From contig NC_088708.1 in NCBI RefSeq assembly GCF_963576615.1, positions 5,642,001 to 5,706,000 of the forward strand: a stretch of DNA of 64,000 bases, in the 5' to 3' direction. Position 1 is the stretch's first letter. Each line of letters begins with the position of its first letter. The notes below the pieces were generated by a model. The model ran no database searches. It saw only the letters and a program-made list of their open reading frames with translations, and was not told the origin of the DNA. Made by a program: the position numbers and the translations under genes. The DNA is from Watersipora subatra (Eukaryota; Bryozoa; Gymnolaemata; Cheilostomatida; Watersiporidae). Shown here piece after piece: positions 1 through 19,559 of this stretch.

Positions 1-211
1 AAGACATAGACAAAGACAAGATGACGGCCAGTGTGACGACATGGTGTTCTGGGAGGTTGTATGTCCATGATAGTTGTCAAGTTGTTTTGAAATGAAATTC
101 AAAAGGTCAATTATGCAAAACAAAAGGTTGTATAAAAATCAGACCTAATCTACTACTATCTCAAACCTATGTTTTACAACAATAAAATAAACATTAATTC
201 AAGCTGTAGGC
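1..211. other. AT-rich sequence, nothing recognised
   Basis: No coding exon, RNA gene or known repeat was identified here. It may be a KANSL2 intron, since the first recognisable exon of that gene lies downstream at 1385 and the encoded protein clearly lacks its N-terminal zinc-finger half. Confidence 0.4.
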
Positions 212-1265
212 CTAACCTACTGTACGTAATTTAACTAACAACAGCAATAATGAAATATATTTATTATATCTCTGAAATGCAATATTAAAAGTAAAAAGGC
301 AAGCTGCCGTGTAATATACACAGTTTGAAAGTTGTGTTGGAAAGTTGAAAGTTGGTTTTTTTGAATGTAGAATGGTTTTGACAGCGATATGTAACAGAAA
401 GCAAGCATTAGCATTAACGCGTATAGAAGATTTTTGTAAACTGGAGTAAAATGAAGAAATATTCTTGTCACAAGGGGGCATTGTAGTTTGGCCATAGCTT
501 GTGGATAAGATGTAAAGAAATCTGGCTAATGTTCCTATTACCTTCGGTAATTGGACAAAAAACATAGGCTGATAAACTGTGTACTACACTTTCGTACCTG
601 TAAATCGGTCTACGCCTCAAACTGTCTACGTTAATTAAAGAAACCTTCTGCAATTAGACAATGCAATCATTATATACTTCGATGTTGTAAATTCTAACGA
701 TTATTCTTATAATTAAATATTATAATAATTTTTTTATAAAATCAAGTAATTCGAATAATAACATCGGCAAAAAAGAAACGATAAATTTTCAGTACTTTTA
801 TGTTAATTACAGAAACCTTTGGCAATTAGACAATGCTATAGACTGGTGAAATGTGCACGTTTTCTCATGAAATGCGCACGACTTACTAGTTCTACTATTT
901 GTCGCACGGCCTTATTGACGTTTCGTTGGCCGGTCTTAAATTTGATTAGAACAAGCTTGTCAAGTTTTTATCGCAATCTTTGGCCAAATTAATCTGTCTA
1001 TTTATGTATAATCCGATCAGATGGGTTAGTTTTAGGGTCTTGCGGTAACCTTTCAAAGACTTGGTAACATATTTAATTAGGTTTATATGTGTTTTGAATC
1101 GTTATTATATTTATACGACTCTACACAAAAATGGTTAAATTTGTTGAGATTTCGGAACAAGGGTTTGCAACGGCCGTTAATGAATAATTTTCGGGGGTTG
1201 TGTGCACATGTGCATTTATCATAAATCTCCCAAACCAATCGCTTCGCTCGTGTTTGGTCGTGGGA
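212..1265 (-). mobile_element. Helentron-like non-autonomous element, copy 1
   Basis: Bases about 836-1265 match 20664-21094 along their length and match 35598 onward in inverted orientation. Weaker similarity extends left to about 230, around the AACAGCAATAATGAA and CAGTTTGAAAGTTG segments. On the - strand the element begins TCCCACGACCAAA, as do the other two copies. The far end with CTAG is not clear in this copy, so the left limit is approximate and the copy may be truncated. It encodes no protein. Placing it in the Helitron/Helentron class rests on the better preserved copy at 19560-21094. Confidence 0.45.
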
Positions 1266-1266
1266 T

Positions 1267-1336
1267 TACTGCTATCTCTGTTATAGTTCATATATTATAA
1301 TTACTACTATCTCTGTTATAGTTCATATATTATAAT
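1267..1336. repeat. 35-bp tandem duplication
   Basis: Two adjacent 35-bp units (TACTRCTATCTCTGTTATAG...) differ at one position. They abut the end of the Helentron-like copy, just upstream of the first visible KANSL2 exon. Confidence 0.8.
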
Positions 1337-1384
1337 TTCTACTATCTGTGTGCTAACCATTGCTAGCCCATGTTATTGTAGTAG

Positions 1385-4300
1385 TCTTTGTCTTCAACAC
1401 ACAACAAGAATTAACCGAGCGAGGCGCGCTGCTGCTAAGAAGCGGAAGTCTTGCCTTTCCTTAACTTGTCAATCAGTGCTGAGGGAGTTGGGTGATTATG
1501 TTGAAGAAGGTTCTGCGCCAAGTGTTTTAGCTGATACTGGGCAATCTTTATTAGCTGGTTAGTACATTTACTGATAATCCGTGAATAGTACAAGGTCTGA
1601 TCCAAAAGTTCCCGGAATGGAGTTGTATTCTCGTGCATATTCGCACGATAGAAAAACCCATTGCAGGGTTGGCTGGGAAACACCTCTGGAGTGTTGTCAC
1701 AAAATTTCAAGCTGCTATAACAACGCGTTCTCATGTGAGCCGACGATATGTCAAGGTCTGTCAGGTGCTTTCGTCGAATAAAAATTTTTTTTATCGTCAT
1801 GTCTAATAAACCAGAATAGCCATTTGCATTAAATTTTGGGTGAAATTAGGGAAAACAAGGATATTACGACCTTTGAAATAAAGTTTTGATCATACCTGAA
1901 AGCTTCCTTAAAATCGTTGCAAGCGTGCATCCTGAGCTCGTTTTGGTCATCAGTTAGCAAGCTTGGCACGAACTTCGCTGCAGCTCGTTTAAATTGTTAA
2001 AAAATTGTTTAAATTGTCAGTTGAAATTTTTTAAACAGTTCTAAAACTAAGTCTAGTCTCTCCAGATATCTCTAATGGTTAAATGTCGATCTGGCATAAC
2101 TAGTGACCTCACACTGTCAATTTACGAGCAGGTTCTTGCCGACGCTGTTCTGCCAGACCTCGCGTCATCTTCAGTGCTGTCTCTACCTTCACAAAAACGT
2201 TTGTACCACTCAAAAATTTGTGTTTTCTTTAGACCAGCATCTCCAAAAGCAATAGTTAACATTTCAACTGTCTGAGTACTTGTTTTCCCTAGTTTCGCAC
2301 AAAACTTAATGCAAATACGCTGTTCCGATTGATTAGACATGACGATAAATTTGTTAAAAACTCGACGGAAGCACCGGACAGACCTTGTCATATCATCAGC
2401 TCACATGAGAACGCATTGTCATAGCAACCTAAAATTTTTTGACAACACTCCAGAGGTGTTTCCCAGCCAACCCTGCAATGGGTTTTTCCATCATGCAAAT
2501 ATGCACGAGAATACAACTCCATTCCGGGAACTTCTGGATCAGACCTCATATAGCACATCAGTTGATTTTCCCTTTCAACTCATAAACCACAAATCATTTT
2601 ATGTCACTTCATGGCAGGTTTTTTCAATCGCTTCGACAATTTGAAAAAAAATTTAATTTCTTGTTGTGAGTTGCGCACATTCTTTGTTGATTTTTGAAAT
2701 TATCTAGCTTGAAAGCTGACTGGTTAATGTGCCAATTTTTACGCTGATTTGCTTGTTTGATAATGTAATGAGAGAGGATCTTTTGCGAACTGGGATTTCT
2801 AAAATTCAACGTAGCTCTATCACTTTGGTATAAAAATGCATTCGGGCCTTGGCAGTTGAATGTTAGCAATGACCAAACTTGTTGGATACTCTGTTTGCAT
2901 GTGCTGAGACTCCTAAATTGTGAAATGTACCCATAATCTCTGAACATTAGCTTAAGACCTGTAGGAATATTGATAGCTAAATTAGGTGAGTTGCCGTGGT
3001 AAACTCTATGCACATGTAGGTTGCTGTTATCCAATTTCTTCCAAACAAAAAATCTTTGCTATAATAAGAGCCGTGTCCTTTCATCTGTCCGAAGTCCTGT
3101 TAAAAGTGTTTAGAAAAATAGATTGCCTCGCACGGGAATCAAACCTGGGCATCAGATTTAAAGGCAAGCACATTTCCACTACACCACTCGGTCACTACCA
3201 TTTCTTGGAATGATCATACGCATTACTCATGACGGTCTCTCACTGTGCACGGGACTGGCAAGCAAACTAGTATGGATAAAAGTAGTAGCTACACAGGAAT
3301 GTTTCAAGGCTCTGATTTTTAACAAGGGACATCAAAGGCATGTATTAGGGACTGGATTATCAAGTGCTAATTAACTGGCCATTGCTTGCAGAACTCGCGA
3401 GCTCAGACAACTCCGACATAGAGGAGCGAAGCTATCCTTCAGATGGCATGCTCTGGCAGCCAGACTCTGACTCAGAAAGTATAGACAGCGAAAATGAGGA
3501 CATATTCAAGTAGGAAATTATCCCCTAAAGCTTCTCAATCCGTATTAATATGCATTATGGTTTATGGTAATGTGATTAACTAAGATCAGAATGTATTTCG
3601 TGATTCATATTGTAAAAACACAATTCAAAACTTGCTTAGATATCCTTAAAACAATATACAGTGGACTCCGCTCAATGTGATCACTTTTGTTAGCACCAAA
3701 AAATTATGAATATAGCCGATTGATAATGTTAACCAAAACAATGAAATTTTCATTTTATCGTTCATTAGGTGTCGCTAAAGTAAACAAATAAACGACGTAT
3801 TTAATAACCATTTAAATAAAAGAATTAATGTATTTAATCTATATATATATAAATCTCAAAGTTTGTGTGTGTTTTGGTTTGTCCAGCTATAGCTATTAAA
3901 ATTTAGGAATGAAATATCCATTTCATCTGGATTTGATCTCAGAACCTTCCATTCGCCAAGCAAATATCTTACCAATTAAGCTACACGAAATGCATCGCAT
4001 TCTGAGGTGATATGAGCCGTTATGTCCGTTAAAATAGGCACAGCATTCTGCGTTACGCAACGTGACTAAAGCTTGCTCTCACGGCTCATTGGTAAGATTA
4101 GCAATACGGATAGTAGCGTACTCAAATTAGTCTTTGGCATTGTGCCAGGCAAATGGCAAGGGCAGGTAACTACATTACCTGCAACTGTTTATAAGCTGTT
4201 TTTAATATCCATGCAATGCCTAGCATTCATCTAGTAAGCAACAAAACTTACAACAGACACAGGACATGATCTATTTAGGAAATTGTCCAGCTTTGTCTGC

Positions 4301-7300
4301 TTGATAACTTTTTGCAGCAAATCATTTATAAGGGACTCATAGAGGCAGTTCAAATAATTTATAAGGGACTTATAGAGGCAGTTCAAATAATTTATAAGGG
4401 ACTCATAGAAGCAGTTCAAATCATTTATAAGGGACTCATAGAAGTAGTTCAAATCATTTATAAGGGATTCATAGAGGCAGCTTAAATCCTTTATAAGGGA
4501 CTTATAGAGGCAGTTCAAATCATTTATAAGGGACTCATAGTGACAGTTCAAATTATTTAAAAAGGACTCATAGAGGCAGTTCAAATCATTTATAAGGGAC
4601 TCATAGAGGCAGTTCAAATCATTTATAAGGGACTCATAGAGGCAGTTCAAATAATTTATAAGGGACTCATAGAGGCAGTTCAATTTATTTATAAGGAAGA
4701 AGAATTCCGATAATATTAACAGATTGATAACATTATCCGTGATTACATGAAGCGGCTTCCACTATGTTTGCAGCCACATGGAGGTTATTGTCCACCGCCG
4801 TCCACTCCTGAACTTGTTTTGTGTCATGTTACTTAGTTTTTTTTAGCAACAATTGTTCTCTATTGTAGCAGCTTGTGTATTTTGTTCATTCAGCCGACAA
4901 GCTATTATAACAGCTCGCCCTCATTTCTTTACCAAAAAACATTAATTACGGGTCGCAGAGTTAACAAATCTTTCTAAAACTCTCCCGCAATAATTTTTAG
5001 AAATTGGCCTATTATTTTGTCACAATTTTGATCTATTTAGGAAATTGTCCAGCTTTGTCTGCTTGATAACTTTTTGCAGCAAATCATTTATAAGGGACTC
5101 ATAGAGGCAGTTCAAATCATTTATAAGGGACTTATAGAGGCAGTTCAAATAATTTATAAGGGACTCATAGAGGTAGTTCAAATCATTTATAAGGGACTCA
5201 TAGAAGCAGTTCAAATTATTTATGAGGGACTCATAGAGGCAGTTCAATTTATTTATAAGGGAATCATAGAGGTAGTTCAAATCATTTATAAGGGACTCAT
5301 AGAAGCAGTTCAAATTATTTATGAGGGATTCATAGAGGCAGTTCAATTTATTTATAAGGTACTCATAGAGGCAGTTGAACGTGCAAAATGAAGCAGTTAC
5401 TTTCTTTTTTCACAAAATTAAAATCATAATATTGGAAAAAATGGACAACAATAACCGATATACTGATTACAGTAAGCAGGATATTTGTAACGCATATTGT
5501 ACATTCGGGGGGGGGGGGGGGGGGGGGGGGGGGATCAGAATTCCGATAATATTAACAGATTGATAACATTATCCGTGATTACATGAAGCGGCTTCCACTA
5601 TACATGAATTGAGATGCTCATGGGTAACACGCAAGTGCTACCACAGTCGGTAAGCCAACGATTACGATTGCCCAGGTGTATAAACCATGCGTTTGTGAAT
5701 AAAAAGCATTAGTCTATTGTGCCTGGTTGTAGATATGCTGAGGTGTTCACAGCAGAGGAAGTGACGAGAATCGCAAGAGACAAACTTATACGACTGCAGT
5801 CGCTCTACATAGAGCAGTTCAAGTGGCTGCACAATGTGCTGAAGGAACGGAGAAGGGAGTATCTGCAGGCAACAGATGGAGTAGAAGATTTTCATTGCAC
5901 AGGTTTAGTTGCATTCATAATTATTTGTGCCACATGCTCAGTGAAGTGTGACACACGGATAGCATTATATAAGTTGCTTTAAAATTATGGAGTTGATGAC
6001 AGTTTGTATTTAATAAAAATACTTACGAGTTTATTTAAATGACTGCCTTAAAAAAGGTGTAGCACAAAAATATTACAAATTAATTTGTAAATGGATTTTC
6101 ATGGTTGGGTTTATTAAAACCATTTATGGCTTTGTCTTTCTCTGTCTGCCTTTTATGCAATGCAGCATTCAAATGCTGCACACTAAACAGTTTTATTGCT
6201 GCTTACGCAATACTTTAAATTGAAAAAGGAAAGGTATGTTAAATTGCTGTTGCAGTTAAATGGAGAGCTTTTGTAAATAGGTTTCATAAATAAGTTTTTT
6301 GTAATATTGAAAGAATTTTCATGCTGGGTTCTCAGAAATCGACATGGTTAACTTTTGCTGATTTTTGAAATAGTCAAATATCAACTTTTGCATTTCAATT
6401 TTTAAATTGAGATTTAGAATTTGAAAGAATTTGTTCTTGACATGTGAAGTAAGTTCAACATCCAAAATTTAATCCAATGAATATACCTAAAATAGCTAAA
6501 TTTTAATGACATCTAATGTAAGTTATGATGAGTCGTGCCATGTATTTTTGTCGCTCTGATGAAGTACCTATGCATTGCTATGCTTACACTTCAATAAAGT
6601 GTCTTTAATGTAAAGTAACAACAAAAACTGATTTATTGATTATTACATCATTAATTTATTTTTTACGTATAATTTAGGTTTTTACATAGTTCTTTATGAT
6701 GCGTTTGTTCTATCCCATATATGAGTACTTGAAGTATTTATCATTGTTGTTTATGCTTAAAATATTAGGAATTACATTGTTTCCACATATCAAGCAAATA
6801 TCAGTTGAATTAATTCAGTATGTTGTGGTTTGACTGTATTACAATGGCAGTATAATGCTGCCTGTTATGACAGACAGCATTATGTATTAGACCTAAAGTC
6901 CTTGGCAATGCCTACTTAGACAGTAAGTTCCATCACGGCGCAACTCAAATTAAAATGGAAGTAGGATCATTTGTTTCTGTGATGAATCTCAGGCTATCTT
7001 TAGTATCACAAGAACCGTGGGTAATAAACATGAGGTAGCAATATTGCTTTGTATTTGCGTAAACTATTCATGATTGGTTGAGTTGGTAATTGGCTACGTG
7101 GCTATACTGATAATGATTCGCATTTATTATTGACCTGCGCATTTATTATTGACCTGCGCTGCAACTCATGAGCAAGTGAAATGAGTGATTATAATTTATG
7201 ATCTGAGGAGATAACTCCTACTTCAAGCTACGTCATATGTTCTGTAACAATTTTTTGAATACATTAACTTTGTTAGTATCAAGCTGCCTTTAAAGTTGCT

Positions 7301-10300
7301 CAGAAGTTAGAGCTCTGTTCAAGAAGAATTTAAGTATTTATTGTTGACTGGCAAGCAATTGCTTGTCGTCTGTACTTACCTTAACACATGAATATTTATA
7401 GCTAAGGTTGGCGACTCTCTACGTGATGAGGAAACACACAAGCAATACAGAGCCATGAAGAAGTATCATCACCGCTATGGAAGGGTTAGTTTTGTAGTTT
7501 TCAATCACTGGATTGCTTCATCTCCATAGACATATGATAAATTAATACAGTTGTTCGACCCTTTCTTGCTTTAAATGTCCAAAGAAACAGTGAATTGCTA
7601 ATTTGTGTTTTGTTCTTTACGCTGTTATAATCCACACCCGTTTTAACCACAATTATACTCTAAAATTGAATTATTGAAGGAAGCTCTGCTGTACATGAAG
7701 TCGCAAGAGAGGAGGAAGGCTGCAGGTAGTGGCTCATCTACAGACATCGGTCATCACAATCGTTTCAGAAATGCTTTCAAGCATGGAACCAAATATTGCT
7801 CAGCAAGGAGTGCCAAGTGCCATGAAAAATCTCTCCCTTTCACTAAATTCTGTCTGAGACGTATCCTTTCTGGCAGCCATTGCAGTATTTGCAGTACTAA
7901 TCTATTGACCACTTTTCATTTTTTACTAATTTCATGTAGAATACCCCAAGAAAATTGTCTTATTCTCCTTAGAAACTGTTGCACAGACATTGAAAACGAT
8001 TCAAAACAAGCCCTGTTTAAGCGATGTGGTTTCAAAGCTGTAGATGATGGCTTACGATGCGAGAGAGTGGTAGTTGGTGTCGATTCAGATTCACGATGTC
8101 ACTATCATGCAAGCTTAGAGAGAAAACTTTCAGATCCCACGGTCGGTATAATTCTTGATTAGTGTTTGTCAGCTGATACTATTAGTTTCCAAATTTTTGA
8201 CAGAACACCAACCTTTTGATGACACTATGCTTGGTCTTTGCATTCGCCAAGCACTGCTCTCACTGTAGCTTTGTATGTGTCAAAGGGAAGGTTATGTAAA
8301 TACGCCTGAGAGCACACCAGCGTGTGAGATGTCATATTGGGAATCAGTCACCAATTTAAATATCTTAAATGGTATAACATGAATTATTGGAGCATTATCC
8401 AGGCAATAATATGACCTCTTGCGAATAATAGTTTTATCAAATTATACATATTAGCACGAGAATGTTAGTAATACAAGGTGAGAAAATGTAAGCATCTAAG
8501 ACTTTGCCAATTCAATATCGGGAAAGGTTATCGGTGGTCTAACTAATCAAAAGACAAATTGGGTATAACAATACACTGAGGGCTGAGATAGCTAGCCGCC
8601 TGTACAGTAATAGGACTTGCATTTCATCTCCAATTTTACACTGTTGTCCTGGGTGCAGCTCTGAGAACATGAATGACTGGCTTGTTGGGAGGGTGCTCCA
8701 CGAGTTGTATAATGGAAACAATTCCATGATAAGATACTCCTTTACAATCCTGCTTGCACAACAGTTAGTTGAAAGTCTCCTCTATTTGATCGCCACTATA
8801 GCGGAAGAGTTGAAAAATAGAGCGCCACTTCCATTTTACCACCACTTTGACATCTTAACGAACCCATAATAGCAAGTGATAATTAAAAAACTGTCCACAA
8901 AATTGTACTAATAATGACTCGGTTACATCAATAACAATTAATTCTTTCGTCGTTTATGTTCGTATCGAAGTCCGTTTTCCAATTTTAAAGTTTTTAGTTT
9001 TTTTCGTTAAAACCTTGAAAGCAGCAGCATATAAATCATCAAACTGTCTCAGGCTAATAGCAGTTCCTTTGCTAACACGGTTTTAATATTTCGACGTATG
9101 TGAAAAACGTTTAACATTTATGACGGGATATAAACGACTAGTTTTAGGTTAAAAGTTGTGCTAAGCGCCCATGCGACTAAAATTGTATCATTTTTATGCA
9201 AAATGCAATGCGGAAATGTTTTACTCTGCTAAAGAAATTGTTTGGACGATAATAAATCAGAAGTGCAGCAGAAGAGTTGAGGTCAGAAGACATTGTGAAA
9301 GGTATTGAACAGCGAGAAAAGGAAATGATTCCATACGAGAGCAATGATCAGAATGCAACCTGCTGAGCAAACAGTGCAAATATTTTTGTTTCAAAAATGT
9401 CAATCTTTGTTTCTGTGTATATTATAAGTATGGTTTGTTTATGTCACTTGTTCCTGAATCTATATTAGTAGCATTTGATAGATTATCATTATATAACTTA
9501 TAAATTTGCAGATTTATAGTACATTATTTGACAGCATCCATCTTAACTTGGCTTACAATGGATCAACGCTCATAACTCCTCTTCTATTGCACATAAAAAG
9601 CCAGTTTTGTTGCCAACGTATCAATGAGTGCAATAAGCTTTTTCGTAACATAGGTACAAAATAAAAATATCCCATCAAATTTAAAAGGAAATAAAGCACT
9701 AAATTGAAAACTCCAACAAATTGCAATGCAGGGCGCAAGCAATAATATCATTGCAGATTAATTGCAAGCAATGTAGTATATCAACTGGTAGTGATATTTT
9801 TCAGTTTCCCAATGCATATTTATTTAGAGATCTACGACAAGTTGTAAATACGTTACCAGCTTTCTCGTATCTAAAAGGGTTAATGCTATTCTGCCCGACG
9901 GAAAATACAAAATATAGGCGACATTCACTTCACCCGTGAAAGGTTAAATTTATCTTGCCAAAATTCTGATCAGCTATTTGGAAAATACAACCCTAGCCTC
10001 TATTTGAACGCCACCTCTATTTCACCGCCACTATAGGAAAAGGGTTGGAAATAGAGCGCCGTAGTATTCAAATAGAGGTTTTACGGTATATGAATATCTA
10101 CCTATTAAAGAATAGAGAATCGTTACCTTTGCAACCTGAGTGCAAGTGTGTGTTTTTATCTTGAAGTTATCGCTTATAAATATGCTGCTCAGGGGTCAAA
10201 CTGCTATGAGGAAAAGACAGCACCAGCAGGGTTAGTAAATGAGACCGATGAGCAGAATTGTGACGAACACTCTGGGTTGCTTGCGGATATCTGCACAACT

Positions 10301-10645
10301 GAGAATTCAGCTGAAACAAGTAAGAACCGCTGCACAATTTTTCAATTTATCCACATTTTGATGTGATATGTGTTACCATCACTAATACTAATGTTCAATT
10401 TACTGACTGATATGATAGATTGCCTGATCCCATTTAAAACTTAGCCTAGCCACTGAACTCATGTCTTACACCCATTTGCTATACCCATTTGTTATACCCA
10501 TTTGTTATACCCATTTGTTACACCCATTTGTTATACCCATTTGTTATACCCATTTGTTATACCCATTTGCTATACCCATTTGCTATACCCATTTGTTATA
10601 ACCATTTTAATTTTAGGTGCTGTGCAAGATGAGCCCGAACTGTAA
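1385..10645 (+). CDS. KANSL2: KAT8 regulatory NSL complex subunit 2 homologue, multi-exon, N-terminus missing
   Basis: Known role of the family: a subunit of the nuclear NSL histone acetyltransferase (KAT8/MOF) complex. Proposed exons are 1385-1557, 3392-3509, 5733-5902, 7402-7484, 7680-7860, 7987-8141, 10193-10319 and 10617-10645. Each is bordered by AG and GT, and phases agree at every proposed join. Human KANSL2 resemblance includes the acidic [13 protein letters not shown] segment in exon 2 (human DSEADSIDSDQED), the helical [20 protein letters not shown] segment in exon 3 (human [20 protein letters not shown]), and the Cys/His-rich C3Hc3H-type segment in exons 5-6 ([20 protein letters not shown], then ALFKRCGF). 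The first visible exon carries an LCLQH that fits the end of the first zinc finger, so the upstream half is missing. The join 8141 to 10193 is least certain: another exon may be skipped and a donor at 8146 is an alternative. The last exon is very short and acidic. Introns contain mariner, SINE and minisatellite insertions. It converges on TRAM1. Confidence 0.85.
1591..2548 (-). mobile_element. Mariner-like element with duplicated, inverted 5' ends
   Basis: Two inverted arms, about 1591-1850 and 2290-2548, share the terminal AGGTCTGATCC motif and are flanked by TA. Both arms contain a mariner 5' leader and the same start codon (ATGTCTAAT, at 1799 on + and 2341 on -). On the - strand the transposase runs from 2341 through an HTH_48-type N-terminal domain ([17 protein letters not shown]) to an [17 protein letters not shown] segment near 1960. 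It breaks off near 1860, before the catalytic domain. The right end of a normal mariner is replaced by a second, inverted left end. The element cannot encode an active enzyme. It lies in a KANSL2 intron. Confidence 0.75.
2122..2391 (-). pseudogene. Mariner transposase N-terminal fragment
   Basis: The mariner frame starts at the ATG at 2341; the open frame upstream to 2391 is the element's leader. The fragment shows the helix-turn-helix segment typical of mariner/SETMAR transposases ([20 protein letters not shown], then [18 protein letters not shown]). Recognisable transposase similarity continues in broken frames to about 1870. No DDD/DDE catalytic residues are present. Confidence 0.8.
2550..3114. 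other. KANSL2 intron sequence, no feature recognised
   Basis: Open frames at 2624-3034 (-) and 2986-3213 (+) show no recognisable domain and lie between two KANSL2 exons. Nothing further was identified. Confidence 0.5.
3115..3205 (-). repeat. tRNA-derived SINE or tRNA pseudogene
   Basis: Read on the - strand, the segment has an A-box-like GACCGAGTGGTGTAGTGG followed about 30 nt later by a B-box-like GGTTTGATTCC. This is the split internal Pol III promoter of tRNA-type genes. The arms do not fold into a clean cloverleaf, so a SINE head or pseudogene is more likely than a working tRNA gene. Confidence 0.5.
3840..4000 (-). repeat. tRNA-derived SINE with TA-rich tail, copy 1
   Basis: On the - strand a tRNA-like head (GTGTAGCTTAATTGGTAAGA, with a B-box-like segment near 3940) is followed by a body containing AATTTTAATAGCTATAGCT. 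It ends in a TATATATA tail at 3840. The same head-body-tail order recurs at 63099-63310, so this is a dispersed SINE family. Confidence 0.55.
4310..4690. repeat. 33-bp minisatellite, block 1
   Basis: About eleven units of ATCATTTATAAGGGACTCAT plus AGAGGCAGTTCAA (33 bp). Because 33 is divisible by 3 and the unit lacks stops in several frames, it gives long repetitive open frames on both strands that are not genes. Confidence 0.9.
5082..5380. repeat. 33-bp minisatellite, block 2
   Basis: About nine units of the same 33-bp sequence as at 4310-4690, with the same left flank (GATCTATTTAGGAAATTGTC at 5031 and 4269). The second block arose by duplication of the first together with its flanks. Confidence 0.9.
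5507..5533 (+). repeat. Homopolymer run of 27 G
   Basis: An uninterrupted run of 27 G lies inside the right copy of the TIR element. It could form a G-quadruplex, and its exact length is vulnerable to sequencing error. Confidence 0.85.
8142..9996. other. KANSL2 intron(s), possible unresolved exon near 9269-9301
   Basis: About 1.85 kb without a secure exon. A short stretch at about 9269-9301, after an AG and before a GT, reads [11 protein letters not shown]. It could be a skipped KANSL2 exon, but its phase does not fit the following exon. A fragment at 8779-8826 resembles the fold-back at 9997-10078. Confidence 0.3.
9997..10078. repeat. Small fold-back repeat
   Basis: CCTCTATTTGAA at 9997-10008 is the reverse complement of TTCAAATAGAGG at 10067-10078, with partial pairing between. 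A related sequence lies in direct orientation at 8779-8826, so the piece is repetitive. Confidence 0.65.
10469..10604. repeat. 13-bp tandem repeat
   Basis: About ten units of TACCCATTTGTTA with few substitutions. It fills most of the last KANSL2 intron, between the donor at 10320 and the acceptor at 10616. Confidence 0.9.
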
Positions 10646-10839
10646 GAAACACATTTGTTAGAAAGGGACAGAAAATGTGTTGTATAAATTCTGACAATCA
10701 AAAACAATAATTAATCAGACTGACTATAAAACAGGTCTAAACCTATATGCTACGTATGCAGATCATTCATGCAATACTGGTTATATTAGCTGAATACTAA
10801 TTAAGATAATGTTCATCTCCTCTCTTTTCCTGTCCATCA

Positions 10840-19309
<8,470 letters not shown>

Positions 19310-19559
19310 AAGGTTTTAGCTTGCCTACAAAACAGTTATAGTTTTTCTTCTAATTACAATACAAATTCGTACCTGACTTGACAGCAAGTATCAGTTTAGC
19401 TACAAAACAGTTATATTTCTAACAAATACATATTACACCCTGACTTGGCAGCAATTATCAGCCTAGCTACAAAACAGTTACATTTCTATTAAATACATGT
19501 TAGAACCTGACTTTTCAGCAAATATTAGCTTGGCTACAAAGCAGTTATATTTCTATTAA
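19310..19559. repeat. Satellite array of ~62-bp units, left part
   Basis: About four units each contain TTAGCYTGGCTACAAAACAG, a T-rich linker, TAAATACATG and an ACCTGACTTTTCAGCA segment. The array continues at 21095 after the inserted Helentron-like element. Confidence 0.85.

Larger units (their letters stand above)
3659..5600. mobile_element. TIR element (pogo/Tc1-like) carrying duplicated minisatellite blocks
   Basis: The left end reads CAGTGGACTCCGCTCAATGT and the right end, reversed, reads TAGTGGAAGCCGCTTCATGT. TA dinucleotides sit at 3657-3658 and 5601-5602. A second right-end copy lies at about 4701-4764. A block of leader, minisatellite and right TIR is present twice, at about 4269-4764 and 5031-5600, so the element grew by internal duplication. 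A SINE is inserted near 3840-4000. No transposase is encoded, so the superfamily is inferred from the TIR start and TA target. Confidence 0.6.

Noticed and set aside
1435..1800. 121-codon frame on -, nearly the same as a frame at 2339-2644 on +
   Set aside because: They are the two arms of the two-headed mariner read outward through its leader, not proteins.
3115..3205. Functional tRNA gene
   Set aside because: The boxes are present but the acceptor and anticodon arms do not pair cleanly; SINE or pseudogene is the better reading.
4231..4683. 150-codon open frame with repeated [10 protein letters not shown] units on -
   Set aside because: It is the 33-bp minisatellite read in a stop-free frame; similar frames exist on the opposite strand.
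5020..5391. Open frames of 108 and 105 codons on opposite strands
   Set aside because: Same minisatellite, second block; both strands are open because the unit length is a multiple of three.
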